Shown here: piece after piece, positions 34,510-46,619 of the stretch | How the letters are laid out: the number at the start of each line of letters is the position of its first letter | How positions within the stretch are numbered: the stretch's first letter is position 1 | Assembly (NCBI GenBank): GCA_023512835.1 | Contig: CM042092.1 | Location: forward strand, 44,410,258 to 44,474,257 | Source: Taxillus chinensis | Lineage: Eukaryota > Streptophyta > Magnoliopsida > Santalales > Loranthaceae | Direction: 5' to 3' | DNA: 64,000 nucleotides | Program-made: the position numbers and the translations under genes | The notes under the pieces: generated by a model | Database searches by the model: none | The model's input: the letters and a program-made list of their open reading frames with translations, nothing else | What the model was told of the DNA's origin: nothing

Positions 34510-37500
34510 TTAGTCAATTCTTTCAATATATTCATCATTTGGCAATACTTGACTTACATCAATACGATCCACACAAACATCACTAACATCCTCTTCTTCT
34601 AGTTCTTCGTTAAGGTAATCTCTTTGTGGTGCTGCAAGAACTACTGACCAAGTCAAATCTAACTGATCTTGTACATAAAAAACCTGCTTAGCTTGGGAAG
34701 CCAAAATAAAAGGCTCATTTTTATGACCAATTCTACCAAGTTGAACTAATGTAAAACCAAGATCATCTACTTTAATCCCATTATTACTGTCAACCCAATC
34801 ACGCTTAAAGACAGGAATTTTGAACATGTGATAATTGAGCAACCATATCTCTTTAATAACACCATAGTAGGTAGTCTCTGCAACCACTGGATTGTTATCT
34901 CGAGCACTTGCAACATGCATTGCGGTGGCAACTAAACTAACACCACTATTCTGATTGACTCGCATCCCATCACGTTCTTTAGTATGATAATGACAGCCTT
35001 TAATGATATAACCGGGAACTTTTAACACTTCATCAGATGAGCCATATGCTATCCACTCCAAATCCCGGTCTACTTTATGACCATGGCTTAAGAGGTCATC
35101 GATCTGCAAAACGTGTATGGTTAAAACAAGCAAAGTACTGAAGTTTAAAACACAAGACAAGAAAACCTTGCTACAAATGTACCTTCTTACGAATCCAACC
35201 AATGAATGTGCGGTGGTGCTCTTCTTGAATCCATTTAGGCAACTTCGCTTTCTGAGGATGAAGCTTTTTCAAATCCTGAATGTGCTCCCTATCAAGTTGT
35301 TTGGATATTGAAGTTTAATAACACATGGTTAAGCTTTCGCATCAAATTTATAAACGAATGTCAAAAACCTTAAGTACAAATAACTCACATAATATAAGGT
35401 TGCATGGCATCCGTATTCTCTAACACATATCGGTGTGCCTGTTCCCATTCAATTTTATTAACCTTGACAACCTTCCCACTTGTTATTGCTCATCCAGTGT
35501 AAATTTCACCATCTATGAAGTTTCGATTTCTTGTAACACCGATTGCATCTAAATCAGAGAAGTATTCAGTGCAAAATTCAACAGCTTCTTCAGCAATATA
35601 ACATTCTGCAATACAACCCTCTGGATGGGTTCGATTGCGAACATACCCTTTCAACACTTTCATATACCTCTCAAATGGATACATCCATCGAAATTGCACA
35701 GGTCCACAAAGTTGCACCTCTCGAACCAAATGTACAGTCAAGTGAATCATGACATCGAAAAAAGATGGTGGAAATTTTTTTTCCAACACACACAGTGTTA
35801 AGACAAGTTGCTTCTGAATTACAGGAAATAGAGAGACATCTACAACTTTGCTACAAATATTCTTAAAGAACAAACAAAATCTTGCAATTGCATGCCTCAC
35901 ATTCTTTGGCAAAACATTTCGAATAGCCACATGCAATAACTATTGCATTAAAACATGACAGTCGTGGGATTTCATCCCTTGGAGTTTTAATTCCTTCATT
36001 GATATAAGATTCCTTATGTTTGAAGAGAATCCATCTGGTACCTTAAGTTCCAACAATGTTTTGCATATCATCTTCTTTTCCTCCCTGGATAGTGTATAGC
36101 TAGTTGGAGGTAAGTATATGCGTTCACCCCTCTTCTCCGGTTTAAGTTCTTCTTTCTTCAGTAGCTTAACCCAATCCCAACGAGCATTTTCTCCATCCTT
36201 GGTTTTGTTTGGAATGTTGAGTAATGTACCAACTATACTATCACAAACATTCTTCTCAATATGCATAACATCCAAGTTGTGGCGAACGTAAAGATGTTTC
36301 CAATATTCAAGTTCAAAGAACGTAGACTTCTTGTTCCAACATTTGGTTACTTCATTGTCCTTAACTTTCTTTCTCATTTTCTTATCCCCCCATACATATT
36401 TTATCCCTTCAACCTTTCGCAGTGTTTGAATCCCATTTAAGATAACAGGTTTTTTCCCAACATTATGCTTACCAGAAAAACCCCATTTTCGTTTGCGATA
36501 CTCATGTTCAGTAGGGAGAAACCTTTGATGCCCAACATATGCAATCTTACGACCACATTTCAATCTGATGGAATAAGTATCTTCCCCACATATTGGACAA
36601 GCTTTATAGCCCTTAACACAACAACCACTCAAATTTCCATAAGCTGGAAAGTCATTGATTGTCCACAACAATACAGCTTTTAGAGTGAAAATTTGTTTTG
36701 CATATGCATCATAGACTTCGACACCGACATCCCATAATAGTTTCAAATCATCAAGTAATGGAGCCAAGTAAACATCTATATCAATTCCGGGTTGCTTTGG
36801 ACCTGAAATTAATAGAGTCAGCATCATAAATTTTCGTTTCATGCATAACCAAGGTGGAAGGTTATATGTCATTAGTATGACAGGCCAACAACTATAAGGA
36901 GTGTTATATGAACTGTGGGGGTTAATTCCATCAGCCGAAAGAGCCAATCGCAAATTTCGTGGATCCATGCCAAACTGTGGCCACTTCAGGTCTACAAACT
37001 TCCAGGATGCCGAGTCCGCTGGGTGTCGCAGTTGTCCATCTACTTTTCGGTCTTTTGAATGCCATATCAAGTGTCTTGCTATTTCTGCAGTCTGAAACAT
37101 CCTTCTAAACCTTGGTATGGGCGGAAAATACCGTAACACTTTTGAAGGTACTCCATCCCTTTTACCATCCTTCCATCGAGACGTATGACATTGGGGACAT
37201 TCGGAGGCATCAACAAACTCCTTTCGATACAGTATGCAGTCATTCGAACAAGCATGTATCTTTTCATAATTCAATCCCAATGATTTCAATGTCTTCTTCG
37301 CCTCATAAACCGATGTAGGCAACTCATTATTATCTGGTAACATTGTTGCTAACAGTTGCAACAGATCGGTAAAACTCTTATCGGAATGTCAATTACTTGT
37401 CTTCAACCTATAAAGTTTTGCCACTGCAGACAGCTTTGTAAATTTAGAACAACCGGGGTATAAAGGCTTTTCAGCATCCTCAAGTAGTTTTTTAAACACA

Positions 37501-37895
37501 TGAGGATCGTTAGGACATTGCTCTTGAGCAGCTTTAACCATGTCCACTGCATCTGCACCGTCTTCGGGTGTGTAAGCTTCAAAATAGGTGGAACAACCAA
37601 TCTGTTCTGGATAAGATGTAACCCTTGGCAATTCTTGTACACTTGGTAATTCTTCTCCATGCCAATACCATGTGTGGTACCTTTGATCAATTCCATAAAC
37701 GAACAAATGATCTCTTACCTCTTCTAAAGGTAAACACTCGCAGTTAACACATCGAACACATGGACATCTCAATGAGTTATGACCATTTGCATTTAGCATT
37801 GCAAAATTTAGAAACTGATTAACTCCCTCGTCATATTTGGGCAATCTCCTATCTATGGACATCCAAGATTTATCTAAGAGTATATCTATCTTCAT
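34510..37895 (-). pseudogene. CACTA TNP2-type transposase (Transpos_assoc, Transposase_21, DUF4218, DUF4216)
   Basis: The - strand frame starts near 37895 (MKIDILLDKSWM). The Transpos_assoc domain has RCPCVRCVNC and GIDQRYHTWYWHGE. Transposase_21 follows: ACSNDCILYRKEF, CPQCHTSRW, LALSADGINPHSSYNTPYSC, NLPPWLCMKRKFMML, ACPICGEDT, and HNLDVMHIEKNVCDS with the family Asp/Glu residues. DUF4218 (ARFCLFFKNICSKVV, GPVQFRWMYPFERYMKVLKG) leads through small exons (KAKLPKWIQEEHHRTFIGWI) to DUF4216 (AETTYYGVIKEIWLLNYHMF, AKQVFYVQDQLDLTWSVVL). The frame is broken by TGA near 37390 (Trp expected), TAG near 35938 (Gln expected) and TGA near 35488 (Arg expected). All three fit single transitions. TNP2 would cut and move the element. 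Confidence 0.88.
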
Positions 37896-37925
37896 ATAAC
37901 ATTTAAAGAAAGACCTAAAACACAT

Positions 37926-38990
37926 AGAGAAAGTTAAACATTTTCCTCATATGAGGACACAATTATAAGTCAATAAAGATAGATAATTACACTTGAAAAG
38001 AGAGGTGTACATCAACAAAATTTTATATGATAAAACTCAAGATATCAAAGATAGTATGTTTAGAGTCGCTACAAAATAATTTTTCAATTGTATGACACAA
38101 AATTTAATTGATATAAGAAAAGAGGTAACACTGAATAAAGTAATCATTTATACTTCTAATAGGGCTAGGTGTATGATGCTAACTCTTTTAATTATATACT
38201 TCACTGGAAATGAAAATTTGTAATGAAGACATCATTACTCCCAGTAATTTGTGTCACTGGAAATACAGATAGGAAGTAATTTGTAATGAAAGTGACAAAC
38301 AGTTGATTTCCCATTAATTTGTCCAGGTAATTTGTAATGTAGTGACAAACAGTAGATTTCCAGTATGTAGTGAAGTAATGAAAATGGCACATTTCCAGTA
38401 ATACACAAATCAGATAGGATACGAAGCGTGAAACGAAAGACATGACTGATTTTAAATATACCCAGACAAACACTCACAATCATGCAGCGTAAATCAATTA
38501 GATTATTAGGCCAGGTAGAAACAGATGGAGCAAGCAAAGGAATAACACAGATGTGAAAAAACAAGCACACATCAAGATGAAAAAATACCAACCCCAAGAC
38601 CTAACAACTCTCTTATCCGATGTGGCTTCTTCCTTCAAAATCAAGAATCGGTCGCCTTCTTCTAGCTTCCTCCAACAGCCGGTGGGTGGTGGAGCTAAGA
38701 GATGTGCGGCAGTGAAGGCAGGATGCAGCGGTGTCGCAACAGTGTGAGCTTCATGCGTGGCTCTGTGGACTGAGGCGTACCGCCGTTGGCGCAGTTAGTA
38801 TCAGTCGGTGATGTGCGTCTACCGGCGTCAACAAAGCTCGGATGGACGGCGACGTCGAGAGAGAGCGCACTCGATTTGGGGACTGACGGATGGCGATCAG
38901 GGAGCAAGCGCTTAGGGATTGAGAGCGAGCGAGTGAGCGAGAGAGAGCACGATTGATTTGGGGATGATTGGCGTTAGGGATTTTGTTAGA
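37926..38990 (-). promoter_or_regulatory. CACTA 5' region upstream of TNP2
   Basis: No gene is seen. It has a repeated TAATTTGTAATG...GTGACAAACAGT word (38225-38400, three partial copies) and a GC-richer block with GAGAGAGC words (38640-38960) which could be leader or promoter. CT-rich and CGA-containing words continue to the subterminal repeats. Confidence 0.5.
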
Positions 38991-39212
38991 ATATTAACGA
39001 CGTTTACTAAAAGCCGTCGTTATAAAGAGTGATTACTACGGCGCTTCAAAATTCGCGTCATTGAACGGTATTATTAACGACACTTATAAGAAAGCATCGT
39101 CACCTTTCTAAATTCGACGACATGCCTTCGTACAACGTCGTCTTTTAACAATGTTAACGACGCTTTCATAAAGCGTCGTTAAAAGTCAATTTAAAAGCGT
39201 CATCAATGCACT
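38991..39212. repeat. CACTA right subterminal repeats
   Basis: Multiple AACGACG...CGTCGTT words, including the pair ACGACGCTTTCATAAAGCGT. They mirror the left subterminal array, although many units carry substitutions. Confidence 0.85.
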
Positions 39213-39226
39213 CTTTTGTAGTAGTG

Positions 39227-40590
39227 GTTCTCAAATCAAAACACCAAATTACTATTGTTCTATAAAATGTCTTGGCAAAAAGTTCTCTTTTTTAAACTAA
39301 AGATCTAATTTTTATTTGGTTTTCTGAATAAACAAAGAAAGCAAATTGAATTTAGGATTAAGATTCAAGGATTAAAAGCATCTAGGGTCACAATTTCACC
39401 TCCCTATGTTATCTCTACTGGTTCATGGTATTAGGGTTGTCTGATTGAAAACATGCTAAACATAAGCCAAGGACAACAAATGGTCATTGAGGTCCTTTTA
39501 AGAGTTGTATGCCAGAATGGTCATCTAAACACACAAACATGCAAAGCCAATAAATCATACTTGCAAAAGGATAATGATCACACCAATTACAAATAAGTTA
39601 TGAATCTCAATCCGCCCCAGACTAGGGCTAAAAATACCAAGGTGTACATCCAAAGATAGAGATTAAGAACAGATTCAAAAAACATGCAAAACTCAATCAT
39701 CCAAACCCAATATTCATAAACACAGCAAAGCAACAAGGGGGCTACATTGCTCCCCTAGATTAAAAGACTACTCACGCATGATTACAAGCAAACACAAAGC
39801 AGAAAAGCTCAACATCTTCTTCTTAACCACGCGCACAGCAAAGCTTCAAATCCAGGCTCCAAAATCCGCGACGGCTGTTGCGACGGCTGCGATGGTTGCT
39901 CTCCTAGGTCAAGGAGCAACCTCCAAGTCGTGGAGCCTCTCTCTCTCTCTAAAAACGTGTAGGGGGCTAGGTATGCATAGCAGAGGGCGTGGAGGCTGTA
40001 TTTATAGAGTTTGGATGGGCTTTGAGGTGTGTACCCTAGCCCATTTATCAAAACGGCATAGTTTTGATAAGTAACACTCGAAACTTTAAAATCTTTATCT
40101 TCCAACGACAATTTGGACATGGGCCTTCAGAAACAAATGATCAGCATGGAAAAACGCTAGGATCGGTCCAAAAATATCTCTACACGTCAATTTGCACGTG
40201 ATATGGTGAAATCACGTGCACCTCCAAATCAGCTCAAACTTCTCCCCAAGCTTCCTTGCATCCTGTAGAGGCCTGAGAGGCAAAAATAGGCTTGCACGTG
40301 AAATGGGTGAATTCACGTGCAGCTCCAAATGCTCTGAAATTTCTGTGGTAGGTAGAGGACATCATTCTAAGAAACTTTTGTTCTTGCACGCCAATTGTTT
40401 GAGGCCATCTACTATGTCAAAAGTGAGCTCCAAAATCTGACAAAACAGCTTAAAAGCGCATGTATTTGCAAATAGCATCTTTCTAGGAGTTAGAGCAAAT
40501 ATATATGATATATGAAGCAATAAGGCTCTAATCATGCTCTTAAACATCCTAAATAAACACTAGAATAACGGCATAAAATGCACGTTATCA
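39227..40590 (-). mobile_element. Non-autonomous LTR element, 3' LTR, remaining part
   Basis: Matches 44145-45469 of the sister LTR and ends ATGCACGTTATCA. Combined with 24990-25134 it gives an LTR of about 1.5 kb. It keeps a ~37-bp segment (around 39489-39526, between two GGTCAT words) that the other LTR has lost. U3 elements on the - strand: G-box hairpins at 40294-40320 and 40194-40219, a 22-bp palindrome at 40047-40068, and TATAAATA at 39999-40006. Confidence 0.93.
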
Positions 40591-42359
40591 AATACACCAC
40601 ACTTGAACCATTGCTTGTCCTCAAGCAAAAACATACAAGCATGCAAAAATAAAATAAACACGCAGTCAAACGGAAGAAAAATAAAATAACAATCAAGGAG
40701 AATCATGGTTTCCTAAGCATGCAACTCTATCATGATGAAATGGGAATTTAAGCATCAAAATGAGTCATAGCTTAGTTCATTCATGTCCATATCCCTAAGT
40801 CCAACAACCATGCAATATCTCCACTTATATTTCAGATATGAGCAAGCAATCCATGATAAAATAGCACCTAGTTTCCCTTTAAGTTTTTACCAAGGATAAG
40901 CAGCCTCACTCAAATATAATAATTCTCAAGCCCAATACCTATCAATGAACAATGGATGGAAAAACTCTATCTCTACACTCGCCATCAGCTATTGATTAAG
41001 TACTTGTCAAGCAATCATGAGAGTTCCCTATTGTGCTCATCAAAGAAAACACACTCTCTATTATACTTTATTTAAACTCACACTCTAGTCTAATAACTGA
41101 TAAAACAAAATCATGAGCTAAAGAATTGAGCTCAACACTCTCAAAACAAAACACAACTCAGCCAATGTGGCTTCACAAATAAATAATCACACATAAACAT
41201 CAAGCCATTGTGGCTTTTATTCTGAATCTTTTTTTTTTTAAGTAATAACCTTACAAGGTTGCATTCTATGCTCTCCCTTGATGGATTATTCACTCTTTTT
41301 TTTTTACTCACATAACACATAAATAAGACTGATTTTTCTAATGCATACCCCTTTTCAAAATGTGATGGGCTTTTTCCACAATGTGCATCACAGCCTTTTC
41401 CAATAATATCACACAATAAAGAAAAGAATGCAAAGACAGTCACAATGACTTAGAGGTCTTGCATCCTAACTCCACACACCAAACACTGAGCACTAATAAG
41501 TAATCACATGCTTACTTGACTCCTACCATTAAATAACCAATGTTGAATACAAGAAGAGTATCAAATCAAACTATTACCCAAAAACCATGAATGTCACTCA
41601 AGGGCTAAAAAGAAGCTGTTCTCATTTTTCATTTCTTTTTCACTCAACTTTAAGGGTTACTTAGGTCTATCATAGCATTTCATGCTCAGCTAATATTCAA
41701 ACTCAGCTCCAAAAACATGGTGATATCATTCAAAAGATAAAGACATGATTAAACTAATTCAGAGCACATTTTAACTACTTTAACACCCTTATCACAACAT
41801 GATACTAATGTGGCATAAAAAATTAAATTTAAAGCCAAAATTGCATACTTAATATCCATGCTTCCACAAGCAAATCATTCAAGCAAATAACTCAAACAAT
41901 CATGCAACTAAAAACAGTTTTTTTTTTGTAAATAATTATAAATAAAACATGCAATCACAACATAAAAGACAAGCAAGTGGCTCAAGTCACTCCCCATACA
42001 CCACACTTAAAATATGCTATGTCCTCATGGCATGAAGTAGAGAGTAGGAAGATACTTACCTGTCGGTGGATTTCCCATTTCAAGGTGCAAAATGTGTCAA
42101 ATGCCCTTGCATGATTCCCACTTGAAAATCCCTTGTGTTTTTGAGTTGCAGCTTTGAAAAATCCAGCTTTAGCTTGGCAGTTGAGCCAGTACTTGAGCTT
42201 TATTGAGTAGTCCTAAAGTCCAAATCCTAATAGAAAGGCCTGCAAAAGGGTTAATGAGGACCAAACTATATCTCCTGCACCGTGGTTAGCAAACAACAAG
42301 CAAAAATAAAATAGATATAAAAGAAAAGCAATTGGGTTGCCTCCCAACAAGTGCTTTAT
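40591..42359 (-). other. Non-autonomous LTR element, 3' internal region without coding sequence
   Basis: AT-rich with no pol domains. On the - strand it ends GTTCAAGTGTGGTGTATT just before the LTR, a PPT-like position; a similar AAGTGTGGTGTATGGGG lies near 41990-42010. GTTGGGAGGCAACCC just after the ORF (42335-42350) is a word seen at this position in Athila-related elements. Confidence 0.6.
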
Positions 42360-43796
42360 TTAAGGTCTGTAGCTAGACCTTGTCATACTAAGCTCAACCA
42401 ATGTATGAAAGGCTTTCATCCTTGCATTGTAAACCTCAGCAATCTCGTAGACCATAGCAATCGGATGAATGAACCGCTGTGGGAGCCACTTGAACTCCTG
42501 ATTCAATTGTTGATAGGGAGACACCTCCACAAACTTATGGTTCTCCTTCCTCTCATTCCATCGAGGTGGTAACACAAATTCAACATACTCCACAATTGGA
42601 GTAGTCATGATGCACGCATGGTTACCTCCCTTGTCAAGCACTTCCTTCTCTTGTATAAGGGAAGATGATTCCAAAGCAAACATAGTAGTGGTGGGCTCAT
42701 GTAGCTTGTCTTCATAAAGAGTACCTTGGTTTGATATGCCTTCAGATATGAGAATTATAGCATCATCATCCAAGATTTGTTGCTGCATCCTTGGATTGTC
42801 ATTTATTGGTTTCTCATGTTCTTCTAACACCCCAGAACAATTCAAGTCTTCCTCTTCTTCTTGGATGGAAAAATTGTCCTCATAAGCTCCAACCATGGGA
42901 AGAGTTGAAGTGGATACATCACATGGGCTATTAAATTGTGGTGGAGGGACAACCTCATCATAATGAACCATTGCCCTTGTATCCACTTCTTGGTCTATAG
43001 CATCATTAATGGTTTGACCAGCTAGAATGCGAGCTTCATCTTCAAAATCATTATTAGCAGAAAACTCCCATTCTTGTGAGGCAGATGTCAAAGATTGATA
43101 CATGGAAGTTGGAGTGATGGCTTTGGAATTCTCTTCAGTCTCTATCTCTGTGTCACCAGCAAAGGAGTTAGATGAGACTCTGTTATCTGCATTTTAAACC
43201 ATACTCATCAATAATTGCTCTATATTTTTTATGGTAATCTCTATACTTCCTAGCCTTTCATTCAAATCCTCTCCCTCTCTTCTGGTTTCTTCATCTTCAA
43301 CTTGGGGCTGCCACTCTGGTTGTTGATATGGACAATAATTGCCATAGAGTGGGGCTTCAGAGTAAGCTTCATCTTGATATTGCCCAACCCATATGTTCTC
43401 AGAATATCCATTGAAGAAACCATTAAACTCCTCAGGTGGTGGCTCTTGTGGATAGTAGTCACCCTCAGGTTGGGTGTAAGTTGGCCATACTTCTCTACCA
43501 TCTCCATTAATACTCCCACCATAACAAGGAGGCTCCTGGTATGAATAACTGCGTGTGGGAGGATCATAGACAGTGCAATCCCAAGCACTATATGAAAATT
43601 GATCTGCTGCATGGCCTGGAACATAAACATGTTGGTCTGCCATCATTGAATTCTCCTCATCTCTCCCTTGGTTTTCCCACAAATATTTGTTACCTTGGAT
43701 CATCCTTTCCAAACATTCTTCCATGGTTAGCTCCTCCTTATCTCCAAACTTTCTGTCCATTGGAGTGCTTTTCAGGTTCTGGATTAAAGGACACAA
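42360..43796 (-). pseudogene. Unknown protein of the non-autonomous LTR element, split by one stop
   Basis: One - strand frame of about 480 codons, interrupted by a single TAA at about 43191-43193. The first half (MEECLERMIQGNKYLWENQ) is rich in Tyr, Pro, Gln and Glu (GDYYPQEPPPEEFNGFFNGY) and ends with a coiled-coil-like LGSIEITIKNIEQLLMSM. The second half is acidic (DNFSIQEEEEDLNCSG) and ends VEVSPYQQLNQEFKWLPQRF. There is no zinc knuckle, protease, RT or integrase. I do not recognise a family; it may be a Gag-like or element-specific protein. Confidence 0.6.
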
Positions 43797-43980
43797 GTTC
43801 CCCTCGTCGCATACACAACTAGCAATACCTCAAACACATGGTGTATGTTCCTATAAAACAACAAGAACACACTCAGCAGCTTCGAACAATGCAAAATAAA
43901 CAAATAAAGAACACAAAATAACAGAAAATAAAAGACAATTTCACTCAATGTTGATTTTAAAAACTAGTTAACCGTTGAAT

Positions 43981-43997
43981 CTCCGGCAACGGCGCCA
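43981..43997 (-). promoter_or_regulatory. Primer-binding site, tRNA-Asp type
   Basis: On the - strand, three bases after the 5' LTR end, TGGCGCCGTTGCCGGAG. This matches the tRNA-Asp primer site known for Athila-type Ty3/gypsy elements and fixes the element on the - strand. Confidence 0.85.
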
Positions 43998-44000
43998 ATT

Positions 44001-45469
44001 TGATAGACAGATTTTTAGCCTCTCTAAAAGAGCTAGCTAATGTCGTTAAATCTCTCTTCAAGATAATAAATTCCCTAAGTTTGCACTAAAAGAATAGCAG
44101 CAAGCAAGGGGTCGAACCCACAGGGATTAGCCTAGTTCTCTAGTTCTCAAATCAAAACACCCAATTACTATTGTTCTATAAAATGTCTTGGCAAAAAGTT
44201 CTCTTTTTTAAACTAAAGATCTAATTTTTATTTGGTTTTCTGAATAAACAAAGAAAGCAAATTGAATTTAGGATTAAGATTCAAGGATTAAAAGCATCTA
44301 GGGTCACAATTTCACCTCCCTATGTTATCTCTACTGGTTCATGGTATTAGGGTTGTCTGATTGAAAACATGCTAAACATAAGCCAAGGACAACAAATGGT
44401 CATCTAAACACACAAACATGCAAAGCCAATAAATCATACTTGCAAAAGGATAATGATCACACCAATTACAAATAAGTTATGAATCTCAATCCGCCCCAGA
44501 CTAGGGCTAAAAATACCAAGGTGTACATCCAAAGATAGAGATTAAGAACAGATTCAAAAAACATGCAAAACTCAATCATCCAAACCCAATATTCATAAAC
44601 ACAGCAAAGCAACAAGGGGGCTACATTGCTCCCCTAGATTAAAAGACTACTCACGCACGATTACAAGCAAACACAAAGCAGAAAAGCTCAACATCTTCTT
44701 CTTAACCACGCGCACAGCAAAGCTTCAAATCCAGGCTCCAAAATCCGCGACGGCTGTTGCGACGGCTGCGATGGCTGCTCTCCTAGGTCAAGGAGCAACC
44801 TCCAAGTCGTGGAGCCTCTCTCTCTCTCCAAAAACGTGTAGGGGGCTAGGTATGCATAGCAGAGGGCGTGGAGGCTGTATTTATAGAGTTTGGATGGGCT
44901 TTGAGGTGTGTACCCTAGCCCATTTATCAAAACGACGTAGTTTTGATAAGTAACACTCGAAACTTTAAAATCTCTATCTTCCAACGACAATTTGGACATG
45001 GGCCTTCAGAAACAAATGATCAGCATGGAAAAACGCTAGGATCGGTCCAAAAATATCTCTACACGTCAATTTGCACGTGATATGGTGAAATCACGTGCAC
45101 CTCCAAATCAGCTCAAACTTCTCCCCAAGCTTCCTTGCATCCTGTAGAGGCCTGAGAGGCAAAAATAGGCTTGCACGTGAAATGGGTGAATTCACGTGCA
45201 GCTCCAAATGCTCTGAAATTTCTGTGGTAGGTAGAGGACATCATTCTAAGAAACTTTTGTTCTTGCACGCCAATTGTTTGAGGCCATCTACTATGTCAAA
45301 AGTGAGCTCCAAAATCTGCCAAAACAGCTTAAAAGCGCATGTATTTGCAAATAGCATCTTCCTAGGGGTTAGAGCAAATATATATGATATATGAAGCAAT
45401 AAGGCTCTAATCATGCTCTTAAACATCCTAAATAAACACTAGAATAATGGCATAAAATGCACGTTATCA
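44001..45469 (-). mobile_element. Non-autonomous LTR element, 5' LTR (intact)
   Basis: 1,469 bp, + strand ends TGATAGACAGA...ACGTTATCA, followed by the GACTG target duplication at 45470-45474. It supplies the empty site for the CACTA insertion. On the - strand, in order: G-box hairpin 45173-45199, G-box hairpin 45073-45098, 22-bp palindrome 44926-44947, TATAAATA 44879-44886. Confidence 0.95.
45073..45199 (-). promoter_or_regulatory. Paired G-box (CACGTG) hairpins in the non-autonomous LTR
   Basis: Two imperfect inverted repeats, each with CACGTG at both ends: GCACGTGAAATGGG...TTCACGTGC at 45173-45199 and GCACGTGATATGG...ATCACGTGC at 45073-45098. CACGTG is the core site for plant bZIP and bHLH factors. 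The same arrangement is present at 40194-40320 and in element B LTRs. Confidence 0.7.
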
Positions 45470-45474
45470 GACTG

Positions 45475-46619
45475 TCATTAAATGCAGCATTAAATGCTGT
45501 ATTATTGATGCAGTATTTTAATTTGCAGATTTGATGCTTTGTCGGGTAGACAGCTTGTGCGGAAAACAGGGCAGCTCGTGATTGCCTTTTGAATTTATAT
45601 TTTAGCACATGTGACTGACATGGTCATTGCAAAATTGATTCTTTGTCAGGTGGCCAGCGCAGAGGACGGGTCTCGTGAACAGCCAGCGAGAAAAAAAAAA
45701 AAGCCAGTGTGAAAAGCCAGCGAGAAACGCCAAGCAGCGAAGGTCAAGGGGTCAGAGGCTCGAAGTGTCGGCAGGTCGAAGTGTCGGCAGGGTCGAAGCT
45801 TCGGTGGGTCGAAATTTTGGTGGGGCGAAGGTCAACGATCAACGGGTCGAAGTGTCGGCAGGTCGAAGGTCAGAGTGTCGGCAGGTCAAAGGTTTATAGG
45901 CTTCGCGTGTCCATGGTCGAAGGGTCGAAGGTCGGAGTGTCGGCAGCAGGGCTTCGAGGCTTCGAGAGTTAAGGGGTTGAAGGGCCGAAGGGCGAGTCGA
46001 AGGTCGGAGTGTCGGCAGCGGGGGCTTCGAGGCTTCGAGGCTTCGGGGCTTTGAGGCTTCGAAGGTCAATGGGTCGAAGTGTCTGCAGGTCAACGGTCAA
46101 TGGTCAACGGTCAACCCCGAAGTTTTTTTTTAACTTTTAATTACCTTCTTACCCTTCACCTAAAATGCAAAAATGGATAACTTTCCAGGGATTGTTTGGG
46201 GAGATCCGTATTCACCTAAATTGATGCTTTAAAGAATTTCACATGATCACTTTTTCAGGCAGTGTGACCAGGGGCATTGACTGTCTTTTGGCGAATTTGA
46301 CTTTTTCCAATAAAAGTTGTTTTGGCCATAACTTCTTCATTTTAAGTCCGATTTGAGCTCGGTCAAGTGCGTTAGTCTCCAATTTTCATCCTCTATCACC
46401 TGGTGTTGGTCTTGGGGCGCTTCAAAGACTTGTAGCAGAAGTCATTAATTTTGGACTCCCCCGTCCGTGTCAATTGTATCCATCTCGTGCAAATTGGGGT
46501 AAACCATTCCTTGGAAGTATGTGATCATTGTGGACCTGTTCCACAAGGTATATGGCATGGGCAGAAAGGTATATCAAATGGGGTTAGTATGTCTAACCCG
46601 GACAAAATGGGGTCCAACA
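45475..46619 (-). mobile_element. Ogre 5' LTR, outer part
   Basis: Continues the LTR interrupted at 24989 and matches 6596-7786. It ends on the + strand with GGGGTCCAACA; element A LTR sequence resumes right after it. Confidence 0.93.
45740..46115. repeat. TCGAAGTGTCGGCAG repeat block in Ogre 5' LTR
   Basis: The counterpart of 6878-7285. It has fewer GGCTTCGAG units and an extra GGTCAACGGTCAATGGTC stretch, showing length change between sister LTRs. Confidence 0.85.

Larger units (their letters stand above)
25135..39226 (-). mobile_element. CACTA (CMC/En-Spm) transposon, 14.1 kb, with captured WOX fragment
   Basis: The ends are CACTACTACAAAAAA and TTTTGTAGTAGTG, a terminal inverted repeat with the diagnostic CACTA terminus. 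A 3-bp target duplication, GTT, flanks it (25132-25134 and 39227-39229), and the empty site (CTCTAGTTCTCAAATC) is present in the sister LTR at 44139. Subterminal regions are packed with ACGACGCTT/AAGCGTCGT words. Two transposon genes lie on the - strand: TNP2 (34510-37895) and a Transposase_24/DUF8039/Ulp1 gene (30660-34276). TNP2 has three nonsense codons, so this copy probably cannot move by itself. Confidence 0.95.
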
